Assembly (NCBI GenBank): GCA_014529385.2
Contig: CM043967.1
Location: 2,080,501-2,144,500 of the forward strand
Direction of reading: 5' to 3'
Source: Adiantum capillus-veneris
Taxonomy: Eukaryota > Streptophyta > Polypodiopsida > Polypodiales > Pteridaceae
Length of the DNA: 64,000 bases
Shown: piece after piece, positions 11,400-22,040 of the stretch
Position numbering within the stretch: position 1 is the first letter of the stretch
Layout of the letters: each line of letters begins with the position of its first letter
Notes under the pieces: generated by a model
Told to the model about the DNA's origin: nothing
What the model saw: only the letters and a program-made list of their open reading frames with translations
The model's database searches: none
Program-made: the position numbers and the translations under genes

Positions 11400-13235
11400 C
11401 CAGGTGAAAAGCCTCAGTCGGTCTATATAGCCAACGATTTAGAGCTTGAGGAGGAAGAACAACTAACACAACTTCTCAATAAGTATAAGGATGTGTTCGC
11501 TTGGTCCTATAAAGACCTCAAAGGAGTTGATCCATTGATATGCCAACATACAATTCCTTTGAAATCGGATGCAAAACCTAGCAAACAACGTCCTTATACA
11601 TATAATGACACATTTGCTAAGCGAATCAAAGAAGAGATTGATAAACTAATGGAAGTTGAATTCATCTATGAGATTGAACATACAGATTGGGTGTCACCCA
11701 TTGTGGTAGTTCCCAAAAAGAATGGAAAACTGCGAGTGTGTGTAAACCTCAAGAAGGTGAATGCAGCAACCATAAGGGATAATTATCCCTTTCCAATCAC
11801 AGAACATGTACTTGAGCGAGTGGCGGGGAAACGGGCTTATTCTTTTAAGGATGGGTTTTCAGGATACAACCAGCTGGCAATAGCAAGGGAGGATCAACAC
11901 AAAACAACGTTTACCACAGAATGGGAGATTTATGCGTATTGAGTTATGCCATTTGGCTTAACTAATGCACCAGCCACTTTCCAAAGGTTAATGACTCACG
12001 CATTCAAGGAATACCTAAGAATATTCTTAGAAATTTACATGGATGACTTGTGTGTACACTCTCTTCTACGAGAGGAACATATTTTCCATTTGCAAAAGGT
12101 CTTTGAAAAGTGCAGGACATATCGAATCTGTCTTAACCCGGAAAAGTGTGTATTCATGGTTAAGCAAGGACGAATCTTAGGACACATTGTCTCAAGAAAC
12201 GGCATAACCACAGACCTAGACAAAGTCAAATTCATTGTAGACCTACCCAGGCCTACTAATGCGAAACAAGTGCAATCCTTCATGGGACACTGCAGATATT
12301 ATCGAAGATTCATATACATGTATGCGGTTATCGCACAACCTCTATATCGTTTGCTAGTCAATTTCGAGTGGACCGAGGAGTGTGAAACTTCATTCCAAAA
12401 GTTGAAGGAAAATCTTATATCAGCACCTGTACTAAAGGCACTAGATTGGGAAAAGATATTCCATGTGCACATTGATGCTTCAGCATATGGAATTGGAAGT
12501 ATTCTAGCTCAACCTAGAGACGGAACAATGGATTTTCCAGTTTGCTATGCGAGTCGACAGTTAAATAGTGCAGAAAAGAACTACACAACAACCGAGCGGG
12601 AAGGGTTAGGAATTATGATTTATGCTGTAAAGAAATTTTGGCATTATTTGCTTGCAAACAGATTTGTGTTCTTCACAGATCATCAAGCTCTTTTGTACTT
12701 AGTAAATAAACCTTGCAATATAGGGAGAATCATACGCTGGTTTATTATATTGCTAGAATTTGACTTCAAAGTGGTGGTCAAAAAGGATAAAAACCATCTA
12801 CGAGCGGATCATCTTTCAAGGATACACAACGGGGAAGCTCCTGAAGGAGTAGATGATGACATACTAGATGCTTATCTTTTCAACATTGAAATGGTACCCA
12901 AATGGTCTCAGAAAATTGTTAGCATTCTTTCATTTGGAAGTAGGTTTGATAATACGGAATGCAAATCCAAACAACAAACAATTCGACAAACAAAAAACTT
13001 CCAGTTGATAGCAGGACGGCTGTATCATCTTGGATCTTACCTAATCCTACGATTATGTATAAATCCGAAAGAATTTGAGTGCTATCTTGAAGAGGCACAT
13101 GTCCAGGGTTGTGCATTTCATTGTTCAACAGTGAAGACACACCAGAGACTAAAACAGTTAGGGATTTATTGGCCAACTATGTATGCGGACACACATTCTT
13201 ATGTCACCAATTGTACTATATGTAGTGCCAAATGA
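11400..13235 (+). pseudogene. pol: Reverse transcriptase, RNase H and a first integrase HHCC domain
   Basis: The frame stays open except for TGA at 11940-11942 and TGA at 13233-13235. RT motifs are in order: SPIVVVPKKNGKLRVCVN, SFKDGFSGYNQLA, MPFGLTNAPATFQRL, and the catalytic IYMDDLCVHS; the Asp residues of the active site are present. RNase H follows with VHIDASAYGIGS, TEREGLGIMIYAVKKFWHYL, FFTDHQALLYLVN and RADHLSRI, keeping its acidic residues. At about 12,900-13,230 there is an integrase-type zinc-binding domain with both His (EEAH, AFH) and both Cys (NCTIC). A second such domain follows directly. RNA-to-DNA copying and strand removal are the expected roles. Confidence 0.9.
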
Positions 13236-13238
13236 CCA

Positions 13239-14322
13239 GTGGATCACGCAACTTTGTTTCACGTAAACATAGCACCTGCATGGAGTCAATATACCATTGA
13301 CTTCTTAACCACCAGGACGTTCCCTGAGAGCATCACAAGAGCACAGAAAAAAGCTATAGAGCTGGAAGCTCATGAATTTCAGTTAATTGGGAACCAACTC
13401 TATAAGCGAGGTGAGGACAATCAACTTAGAATCTATGCAAGTGAAAGCGAATACCTGCTGATTCTAGAACATGCACATAGTAGAATAAGTGAAGGACATT
13501 TTTCGGGCGATAAGACAGCAAAAATTGTCTTAACCGCAGGAATATGGTGGCCTACATTGCACATGGATGCTGAAGAGTTTGTAAAGCGTCGTGATGCATG
13601 TCAACGAACCAAGGTGCCAATAAAAAGAGATGAGATGCCATTACGGCCAATGATGGGAGCAAGAGCATTTGCAAAATGGGGCATTGATTTTGTGGGACCT
13701 ATATCACCCCCTTCATATCGCACCCATACCCAATATATCATTGTGGCTACGGACTATCTCACAAAATGGGTCGAAGCCAAAGCAACACAAAAAGATGATG
13801 CACGCACCACGACACAATTTTTGTATGAGAATGTTTTTGTACGATACGGGTTACCAATAGAAATTGTCAGTGACCGTGGAACACATTTCTCAATCAAGTC
13901 ATTGAATATATGCTAGAGGAATTCATGGTCATACATAGGAAATCCGCATCATACCATCCACAAGCCAATGGGCAAGCTGAGGCCACTAATAAAACACTAT
14001 GTACGGTTCTCACTAAAAAAGTGTCAGAATCAAGAACAGATTGGGATCAACAGCTACACTCAACACTATGGGCATACAGGGTAGCTTACAAAACATCAAT
14101 AGGAACAACACCATACAACATGGTGTTTGGTCTGAATGCTATACTACCCATAGAGTTTTTAATTCCAACCCTACGAGTAGCAAAAAGCTTAAATGGACAC
14201 GACATGAGCTCTCTTCAAGAATTGATGATCTTGAAAAGCTAGATGAACTCCGCTTACGAGTTGTCGCTTCAATCTATACTAAAAAGAGAAGACAAAAGGA
14301 ATTTTTTGACAAACATGTGTGA
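13239..14322 (+). pseudogene. int: Integrase: second HHCC domain and catalytic core
   Basis: In frame with the upstream pol. A second zinc-binding domain (LEHAHSRISEGHFSG ... RRDACQRTK) lacks one Cys: the usual CxxC reads R-D-A-C. The core follows: KWGIDFVGPISP, YIIVATDYLTKWVEAKA, IEIVSDRGTHF, then after a frame change near 13,910, SASYHPQANGQAEATNKTL. All three D,D,E positions are therefore present, but in two frames. The tail (LWAYRVAYKTSIGTTPYNMVFG) shifts again by 14,200 into the frame of the C-terminal ORF, with TGA at 14,320. It would join element DNA to the chromosome. Confidence 0.85.
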
Positions 14323-15153
14323 ACCAAAGAGTTTAAAACAGGTGATTACGTACTTGTTTATACCTTGAAGCAACATGCCAAGAAACTTAAAAAGCGAGGG
14401 ATGGGACCATTTGTGATTAGTGATCTATCACAAAGTGGAGCTGTCAAGCTTGCTACATTAGCAGGTAAAGAAATTCCAAACTGGATTAGTGGATGTCGAC
14501 TGAGGAGGTATCATCTACCACTCACACAGGAGATGCTCCAACAAATTCATCAAGGAAAACAAAGAATGAAGGAAAAACAGAGAGTACGAGAAGAAGCTCA
14601 AGCCGAAGCACAAGAACTCATTGCAAAAAGACGGCTTCTGCGACAACAACAACAAAGTGGACCGCCATTGCGAATCAATGCCATTCGACTGACAAAATTG
14701 GAGGAAGAAACAGTGGAACCAATAATTGCGGTCAAAGTGGACACCAATCAAGTTGAATCAACAGCATTGCTTGATTCGGGAGCTCAAGCAAATTTGATCT
14801 CTTTCGGATTATACCAACAGCTCAAAGTCACAGGTCAACTTCATCCTACTCCTCAAGTGCTGGAAAGTAGCACATCACACCCGTTGAAAACATTGGGATG
14901 GACTATATTGAATGTACAGATACATCAATATATTTACCAACACAAATTCTATGTGGTGACAGATGAAAGCACACAATACCCAATGATGCTGGGCCAACCT
15001 TGGCAAAAAGAGTACAATGTGCAGATAGATTGGAAAGCAAAGGCAGTCAAAATTCCGCATGAACATGAACAACAGGTGATAGCTTTTGCTCAGCAATACC
15101 AGCATGATCAACTGCAAGCCATGCAATCACTAAAAACAAAGCCAAAAGCATGA
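14323..15153 (+). CDS. Integrase C-terminus fused to a second retropepsin-like domain
   Basis: The open frame begins right after the TGA at 14,320 (TKEFKTGDYVLVYTL); a start at 14365 would use TTG, so it is best read as the pol continuation. Counting from 14365: residues 10-50 are the integrase C-terminal SH3-like part (KRGMGPFVISD, ISGCRLRRYHLPL); 55-98 a Gln/Lys/Glu-rich helix; 118-225 a retropepsin-like domain with ALLDSGAQANLIS (DSGA at 137-140) and YPMMLGQPW (LG at 209-210), spaced 70 residues apart as in the first protease (31 and 104). A protease after integrase is not the standard Ty3/gypsy order. Whether it is active cannot be judged here. A clan AA fold is the best reading, from both motifs and their spacing. 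Confidence 0.75.
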   Translation, partial: TKEFKTGDYVLVYTLKQHAKKLKKRGMGPFVISDLSQSGAVKLATLAGKEIPNWISGCRLRRYHLPLTQEMLQQIHQGKQRMKEKQRVREEAQAEAQELIAKRRLLRQQQQSGPPLRINAIRLTKLEEETVEPIIAVKVDTNQVESTALLDSGAQANLISFGLYQQLKVTGQLHPTPQVLESSTSHPLKTLGWTILNVQIHQYIYQHKFYVVTDESTQYPMMLGQPWQKEYNVQIDWKAKAVKIPHEHEQQVIAFAQQYQHDQLQAMQSLKTKPKA

Positions 15154-15785
15154 ATGCCATTAAAGAACAACATGATACCCGAGACGAACAATCAGGTAAA
15201 ATCCAACCATGCCAATTACAGACAGATGAAGTCACCGGCCACAATGCAAAAATCTAGGCTACCAAAACAAGGTAAACAAGTATGGATGCGGACGGATAGA
15301 AATGCCATGGCGGACAAACAACAATGCAACAACAATATTCCATCAAAGCAGAAGGTTCAACCACAAACCAAGGTCATAAAACAGATATGGATCCCAAAGA
15401 AAATGCTTAGCCATAACCCAAATGTCAATCACATTTGGATACCAAAGCAAAAGCAAAAGGAACTCCCTTTAGTACAAGCAACAACGGAAAGCAGATAGCT
15501 GCATTTCAAAAAGGAAAACCGACATATGTGGATGCCAATAAAAGACAAACCAGTGGCAAACAAGAAAGTGCCAAACCATCTACAAAAACCGGCAGCAACA
15601 AAATACCAATGGAAAGAAATGGCAATACGGCCCAACCAATTCTATCCTTCGAATCAGCTACAACTCCATCAAGAGTGTCAGCAAAGCAATTTCCGTTTGC
15701 AAAAAAGACAATTAAAGAGAGAGCGATAGAGTTACAGTTGTTACTTGCAAAGAAAGCAGGAAACCTCGACGGCGAATGCCAATAA
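15154..15785 (+). pseudogene. Basic ORF with repeated tryptophan motifs
   Basis: Begins one codon after the stop of the second-protease ORF, in the same frame. It is Lys/Gln/Asn rich and repeats a short motif: KQVWMRTDR, KQIWIPKKM, NHIWIPKQK, then after an in-frame TAG at 15496-15498, RHMWMPIKD and KYQWKEM. The overlapping frame 15435-15785 is also open, so the coding phase toward the end is uncertain. Similar W-x-P-K repeats occur in nucleic-acid-binding tails of plant retroelements, but I recognise no family. It may be the C-terminal extension of the same polyprotein. Confidence 0.45.
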
Positions 15786-15949
15786 GCATCAAGCTTGTTC
15801 CCTTCTCTGGCACAGCATTAATTTTTCCATGCATTGACCGAGTATGCATGAAGTAGGGCCACATTAATCGGCCAGGCATTAGCACAACCTTTTAGACCTA
15901 TGCACAGCACATTTCCGAGGAGATACCTTGTCTTCCGGGAAGACTCCGG

Positions 15950-15966
15950 CTAGGAGGGGGGGAGGC
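15950..15966 (+). other. Internal polypurine-like tract
   Basis: TAGGAGGGGGGGAGG lies 165 bp after the end of the pol frames, where a simpler gypsy element would have its 3' polypurine tract and LTR. No LTR follows. It could be a second plus-strand priming site or a fossil of an earlier element end. Confidence 0.4.
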
Positions 15967-17572
15967 ATTCTCGAGGCACTCTCAAATGCGGAACCAATAA
16001 CAGAAACAACAAAAAAGGGCATGATTTTTGACTATTTTAAGGGTTGTTGTTTGATTGCGAAATTTTCTGGAGTAACCCAAGTATATATGACCTTATACAG
16101 TATGAAGCTACAGGTATATGGGGCCAAACACCAAATCAAGCCCCTAGGTGTGTGTATATAAGTAGAAATAGCCATTTTTCAGGCAAAATATTGGTAAAAT
16201 GGAGAAATCCGGCCATAAAAATTATATGTGAGTGTATATAATGTGTTGCCGTGATGTTTGTGATTTATTATGATTTTTGGGGATTTTCTGGGTTTGATTT
16301 GCTATTTTCCTTTTAATTTTGCTAATTTTTGGCAGAAAAACTTCAAAAATACAAAAAGCAGGTGAAAAACAGTCGTAATGAAAAAACAAATATGAGAATG
16401 ACGAGTGACTATAGGACAACCTATGGTACAGTGGGAGTGCAATTATGAGACCGGAGAGGAAAGTGTGTTTTGACCAGATTTTGACCGAAATGCCAAATTT
16501 CTGGTAAACAGAGCAAATGGAGTCCAAATCAAGAAATTTTTGAGCCTAAACCGCATCTCGCAAGAAGATAGGAGCACATGTCAAATTTCATGAAAAGTGG
16601 TTCGGGGACCTCCATTATAAGAAATTTTCACCCCATTTTTAACTCATTCTCACTATTGACTTTGTGGAGAGAGCTTCTGCCACCTAGAGCGGATCGACCT
16701 TCCAGTAGCTTCTACGACGCGCACGACTACCCGACGAGCTCCAGACATGAGAGGTAGGCTCACCACCTTGAGCTTTTCGCGCATGTTTGTCATTATGTCG
16801 CGAAAACGAGCGTAGGGGTCACACACAAAGCGGGTGGTAGAGACCTACAAGTAGAGACGACGGCCTAACGGCTAACCCGAAAGCAACAATACTTCATTGG
16901 TAGCTTACCCTAGTCTAGGAGACCAGTCCTGGATAGCCAAAGGCAGTAGGAAACCATTGGGAAAAACCTTAATTCCCAGAAACCCGCAAGAGGCCACCAA
17001 GTGGGAAATCGGCGAAACGGCGACCAAATGCTACCAAAATTCATGGGTAGGAGCATCTTGACATGCTCGACAAGTCTATATGACCCTCATGACCAAAAAG
17101 TGACCCGAAGCAGCACTAAACTTTAGAAACGGCATCAGACACACAAAGCGTCAAATTGCACTTGCGGCCAAACCGCAAGTCTGTTTGCCACCAAACTTCA
17201 CGAGTGGCTTTCCTAGACCATCAACAACCAATTCCTATGGTAGTAGACCACCACAAATCATCAAAGGTATGTAAACGCAACCACATGTGCTTCTAGAGTG
17301 AGAAATTGCCAAATGGAGCTCCGGTGAAGCCAAAGTCGACAAAAACCATACGGCAAGGATCCCCAAGGGATCGGGAAGCTATGGAGACCAACATCGAGAA
17401 ATTTCGTCGCCAAAAAGCACTCCAAAAGTCAGAAAACGGCTCGGAGGCTCTGAAGTCCACACAGAGAGTTATTCTCTATCCATTTGACTTTTTTGTTGAA
17501 ATTAGGCTCAAAAGGGACTTAGGGGGGCCAAGGGCAAGCACTGGGAGCACCAACACTGAAAAAATCACTAGG

Positions 17573-18450
17573 AGACATCCTACGCGTAGGATGTCTCAAG
17601 GGCACTTTTTGGCACAAACTCCAACATTTTTCATCATGCACATGTTCTGAATGACATTTACAAGCCATACACCAAGTTTCATCACATTTGGACAAAGTTT
17701 GACCTCATATGCATGGAAAAATGCAAAGTTAGGGCATAGAGGAAATAATGGGCCATAGACCTACCAAATCTTGTCCAAATCCCATGAAACTTGCACAGCA
17801 CATTCACCGACACATCAAGAAACAATCTGTGTGGTCAGGGAGAAAAATTGATGAAATAGACATCCTACGCGTAGGATGTCTATTTGACCTTTTTGGCATG
17901 CAAGGGATGATTTATCATTCCATATCCAATCACCTCATCATCAGGAGCCCATATATCAAGTTTTAATCCATTCTAATCATTATTTGACCCCAACACCCTC
18001 AAGATACACTTTTTGAGCCCAAAAACACCACACAGAGCCTTACAAGCATCAAATCTTGTCCAAATTCAAATCCAAGAACATGGCCATGTTCCATAGACCA
18101 AGGACAACCCACAGAACAAGTTTCATGTCATTTTGATGAAAAAGACATCCTACACGTAGGATGTCTCCAGCATAAATTTAGCCTTATGTGCAAAGAATGA
18201 CATCATGGAAGCCAATACCATGGTGCAATGAGCCCATATACCAATTTTCAACCCATTTGGACATGAATTGCTACCTATGATGGACATTCTACCCAAATTG
18301 TGACCTAAAGCCTGAATCAGCCCAAAAATCCACTTTTTGATATCCAAATTCAAATCCAAGCATATATACATGTTCCATGAGCCTTACACTACCTGCATGT
18401 CAAGTATGAACCAATTCTGATAAAAAAGACATCCTACGCGTAGGATGTCT
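17573..18450 (+). repeat. Array of about 285 bp units, each with a 24-bp palindrome
   Basis: The palindrome AGACATCCTACG plus its reverse complement is perfect at 17573-17596, 17858-17881 and 18427-18450, and has one change at 18143-18166. The spacing is 285, 285 and 284 bp. Between palindromes the sequences are alignable but diverged (for example TCCAAATTCAAATCCAAG and ACATGTTCCAT(A/G)AG recur at the same offset), so it is an old tandem array whose palindromes are far better conserved than the rest. Confidence 0.85.
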
Positions 18451-18593
18451 AGATGGAAATTTTTGGCCAGATTTGCACTGTGAGCACATGCACAACTTCA
18501 CAAGTTCCTTTTAAGCTTTATTTTCAATTTTCACAGTTTCGCAGCTAATATGAAAAAAACGCTAACTTCGGACTACTGTGTGCAACAGGATCT

Positions 18594-20048
18594 ATGGCGG
18601 CCTCCAAGTCACCGGCAAAGAGGAAAAGAATGACCATCAAAGATTATCTGGACAAAGTGGAACCCTTTGTCATTCCAGAAGGAACACTAAAGCCCACCAG
18701 CACCTGGATACAAGAGGATTTGTTAGAGTCCAACGACCTAAAGATCTACCAGGGAGTGTTCAAAGACAATGAAGGCAATGTCATAGAGCTACCAATGCTG
18801 CCGAGACAACTCAATGAGATTGATCTCCAGAACTACTTGGAGAAGATTGATCTCCACAACTACTTCAAAGCAATACCAGCATAAGTGGACATCAAAAGAG
18901 TCTGGGAGTTTGTAACAAGCATCAAAGAGGATGGAGTGGCCAAGGTAACAGATTTACAGGGCAGACCAGATACAGAGATAATAATCACTGAGCGGGTTGT
19001 AGCCCATGCACTAGACCTCTCCAATGAGGGAGACAGTGTAACAAAAAGAAGGGATGAAGTCAAGGTGTACAAAGAGAAAAAGGCAAATTACACCTTTGAA
19101 GACATTGCCAACCCAAAGGTGGCAATCATGAGCAAGTTATACAACCAGTACTTCCACATGTGCACAAAGAGGCCACAAAATTATAGGATGCCGCCAGGTG
19201 CAATTGCCACAACGTTCACTTGGGCAATGACAAAAGGAACACCAAAGATAATCAACTATGCGGCATACATACATGACAGCTTAGTAAAGATGGGCAACAA
19301 AAAGCCAACCTACATAGTGCCAGAAGATCTGATCACCAAGGTGGTTTATGGGGCACTACACGCTAAAGGAAGGTGGCCTGACCCCCCATCTCAGAATGAT
19401 TGGCTGAGAGTAAAAGAAGACAAGGAAGATGAGCCGCAAAGGGCACCAAGGGTGGCTACGAGGTTGAAAAGACGGCTAGAGCCAGTTGAAGAGGAGCACC
19501 CCGAGCAGAAGAAAGGAAAGAAGGAGTTTTCTCAAGTGCTGGCCAAAGAGACAAGGTCACAAAAAGCAGCAAGGATAGAGAGGTTGATGGAGAGTTTCCA
19601 AGCAGAGAGAGCCCTCAAGGGTGATTTAAACGAACTCTGGAAGCCATCTCTCGAGTCTATGTCCGGATCATCCAAAAGAGTGCAAAGGGACCGTTTTGAA
19701 GATTATATCAAGAATTTTGAGATTCTTGATGCTGCGGCAGAAAACATTCCTCATGTCCCTTTCACAGATTAGGAAGTATAGCATATAATTCATAAACTGC
19801 TAGATGAACAAGAGAGCCAGGAAAGAGAAAGAAAAACAAAAGCAGACAGGGACTTAAAGGGGAAACCTACCTCTTTACCAGCCAACCCTAACCCCAGCCC
19901 ACCGCCCTCACCACCCCCTAGCAACCCTCCACAGGAAGACAAGGAGGCTGAGGACAGACAAGAAGAAAGGCAAGCAGAAGATCAAGAGCAAAGACAGGAA
20001 CCTGAGCCAAAAGAAGAGGCAAGCTTGAAACTGAGCACAAAGGATTAG
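18594..20048 (+). pseudogene. Accessory ORF of the retroelement, N-terminal part
   Basis: Starts at ATG 18594 with a basic stretch (SPAKRKR), runs to TAA 18882-18884, continues in the same frame to TAG at 19770-19772 and on to about 20048. Content: a folded-looking region (VWEFVTSIKEDGVAKVTD, ITERVVAHALDLSNEGDSV) that resembles the putative plant transposon protein region found in many plant retroelements (an impression, not a search result), then a basic region (RLKRRLEPVEEE, KKGKKEF), then a Pro-rich and Glu/Gln-rich linker at 19880-20040. It lies between pol and the 3' LTR in sense orientation. Function unknown. Confidence 0.65.
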
Positions 20049-20068
20049 ATGAGGCTTATTATGCATTT

Positions 20069-21996
20069 TTGGACCTGCTAGCTGTAGGCTATACGAAGGA
20101 AGAAGCCGCCATAGTCGCATTCGACTTGGCGAGGACAGGGCCTAAAGAACAGATGCAAGGCATCAGGCTAGTGGAGATAAAAAAAATTGCTACCGACACG
20201 GTAGACCTGCACCCGCCCTCCAATGACTGGGATGTGGTGATGACAAAGCTAGCCGGATTGAGGGCACAATCCATGGCTTCAGAGAAAGAAGTGACAACTC
20301 TCAGAGCCACTGAAGAAAAGATCAAAAGGGAAGTAGATTCTCTGCAGGCACAAAGCCAAGGGCAAAAGGAGAGAGAAGCTGACCTCCAGGCCATCTTGGC
20401 AAGGGCTCTACAAAACTGCCAAGCAATGGAAGATGCAAATGAGGCAGCAACAAAAAGAATACAAGCAGCTGAAGAAGAGTGTCAGCAGCTCAGAAAGTCA
20501 TTGCGAGATGCCGAAAAAGAATGAGATAATCTGACGCTACAGTTGGCAGAAGAAAGGAAAGAAGTAGAGGCCATGAGGAATGCCAAGGAAAGAGCAGAGA
20601 TAGAGTAGGAAGCAAGCCTGGATGAAGTCCTTGAGCTCAAAGACCAACTAAAATTCAAAGGCCAAACCATCCAGAGGCTGCGAGCATCACCTGCTAGAGT
20701 CAAAGCTACGAGCTCAACTCAAATCATTTCTGAGAGTCAACTCTACAAAGAGCAAATGCAAGAACTTCAGAAAGAACTGACTCTCGAGAAAAAGCAGAGG
20801 TTAATGATGGGCTGAAGGTTCTATAGTCATGAAAACTAGAATGGAAGAGGGCCAAAAAGCCCTGCAAGAAGAAATGGAAAGCATGAAGATAAAGCTCGAG
20901 GAGGCGGAAAGAATAAACGTCGAACTTAATGACCTCCTTGTGAATATGGGCGGACAAGTTGAAGCGGAAAAGCAAACACTCCTCATGAAAATTGAGGAGT
21001 TGAAAGGCCAGCAAGGAGGAGAGGCAAAAAGCTTAGGGCCAGCCGCCAATGAGGGAAAATGTGGCAGATCCTATGGACACACCCATGCAAGAGGAAAGCA
21101 TAGCAGGATCCTCTCAAGAGCCACATGATCTAACACAAGAAGAGGAGGAAAAATTGCGTAAGGCAATAGAGGAAGAGCTCAGAGAAACCATGAAGGAAGC
21201 CTTGGAGTGGGAGAAGAGGGTCTTCAAATCTATGACCATTCAGAAGATCGACGCCAGCAATCTCAGGCGCACGTGGCTTCAACCCTCTCTACATGAGGCA
21301 ACTACAATAAACAAGCGGATAAGAGAAGAGCCAGCTGTACCTCTCTACAATGCAGACACCTCAAAGCCAGAAGGAGTTAAACTTATTGTAGATTCTCAGC
21401 CAAAGTGGAGGAAGGCTTGGATTACAAAGTACCCACAATACCTAATCCACTTGGTGGAGGCACCTAAAAATATCACAGACAACCTCAGCTTCTGTCCTCT
21501 ACCAAGGGTTAGGATGTGGAAGGCACATGAAATTTTGCAAAGAAGCCAACCCACTTGGCGGAACTACCCAAAGCTGTCGGGCGTGAAGGCAGGTGAGAGA
21601 ATAAGTGTCCAATACATGGTGAAAACCCTATCGGGTGCCATAAAGTTGTTCACTGGCTCACCTGACCTTACATGCACTATGATGAGAAAAATCTGCAGAA
21701 CCATCTTAGCAGTGTTGGAGACCTTCAAGCCAGGCCAGGTGACCGACAACATATTCTTCTTCTAGGATACATACAGATGTGCCTATGATCTGTCAGGTCA
21801 GCCTTCCAAGGAGGTGATACATGCGCTGTATCGAAGGATCGTGTTTCTACCATTCTATCACCTCCAGGATTTTGAAGAAGCATTCTATACAGGGTTCTTC
21901 ACCATAAATACGGACATCTTTGGTCCAACAATGCTGAACCTCCATGCCAGGTACGAATCACTGCTAAAGATGCGGGAAACGATAAGATGAAGCAGC
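20069..21996 (+). pseudogene. Accessory ORF, coiled-coil and conserved C-terminal domain
   Basis: From 20069 a start region (MDLLAVGYTKEEAA) leads into a long coiled coil with heptad-like Leu/Ala spacing (about 20,250-21,010), interrupted by stops at 20522, near 20607, and a frame change near 20820. The last part (21049-21765, then to about 21990) is the best conserved: MKEALEWEKRVFKSM, SQPKWRKAWITKY, LSFCPLPRVRMWK, PDLTCTMMRKICRTI, YDLSGQPSKEVIHALYRRI. The same blocks occur in two antisense relics (486-1400 and 22976-24850), so this ORF is a stable part of the element family. Retroelement accessory protein of unknown role; the coiled coil suggests oligomerisation. Confidence 0.7.
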
Positions 21997-22027
21997 AGAT
22001 CAAGGCCATGTCGAGGACGACATGAGC

Positions 22028-22040
22028 AAGAGGGGGGGAG
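22028..22040 (+). other. 3' polypurine tract
   Basis: AAGAGGGGGGGAG lies directly before the LTR start TGTTAG, the standard site of plus-strand DNA priming. The accessory ORF ends about 40 bp upstream. Confidence 0.85.

Larger units (their letters stand above)
15786..18590 (+). other. 2.8-kb spacer between pol and the accessory ORF
   Basis: No supported gene. It contains a G-rich purine run at about 15950-15966 (TAGGAGGGGGGGAGG), like the polypurine tract at 22028; an A/T-rich stretch 16250-16340; a region near 16640-17290 without recognisable features; and the palindrome array 17573-18450. The open frame 17306-17650 shows no recognisable domain and reads into the first palindrome, so I do not call it a gene. 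Confidence 0.6.

Noticed and set aside
17306-17650. 114-codon frame in the spacer of the large element
   Set aside because: It runs through one of the palindromes, has no motif, and lies in a diverged repeat region; chance opening is more likely.
20089-21049. Minus-strand frames of 70-100 codons opposite the accessory ORF
   Set aside because: Mirror frames of the coiled-coil coding region; the homology with the other two copies is on the sense frame.
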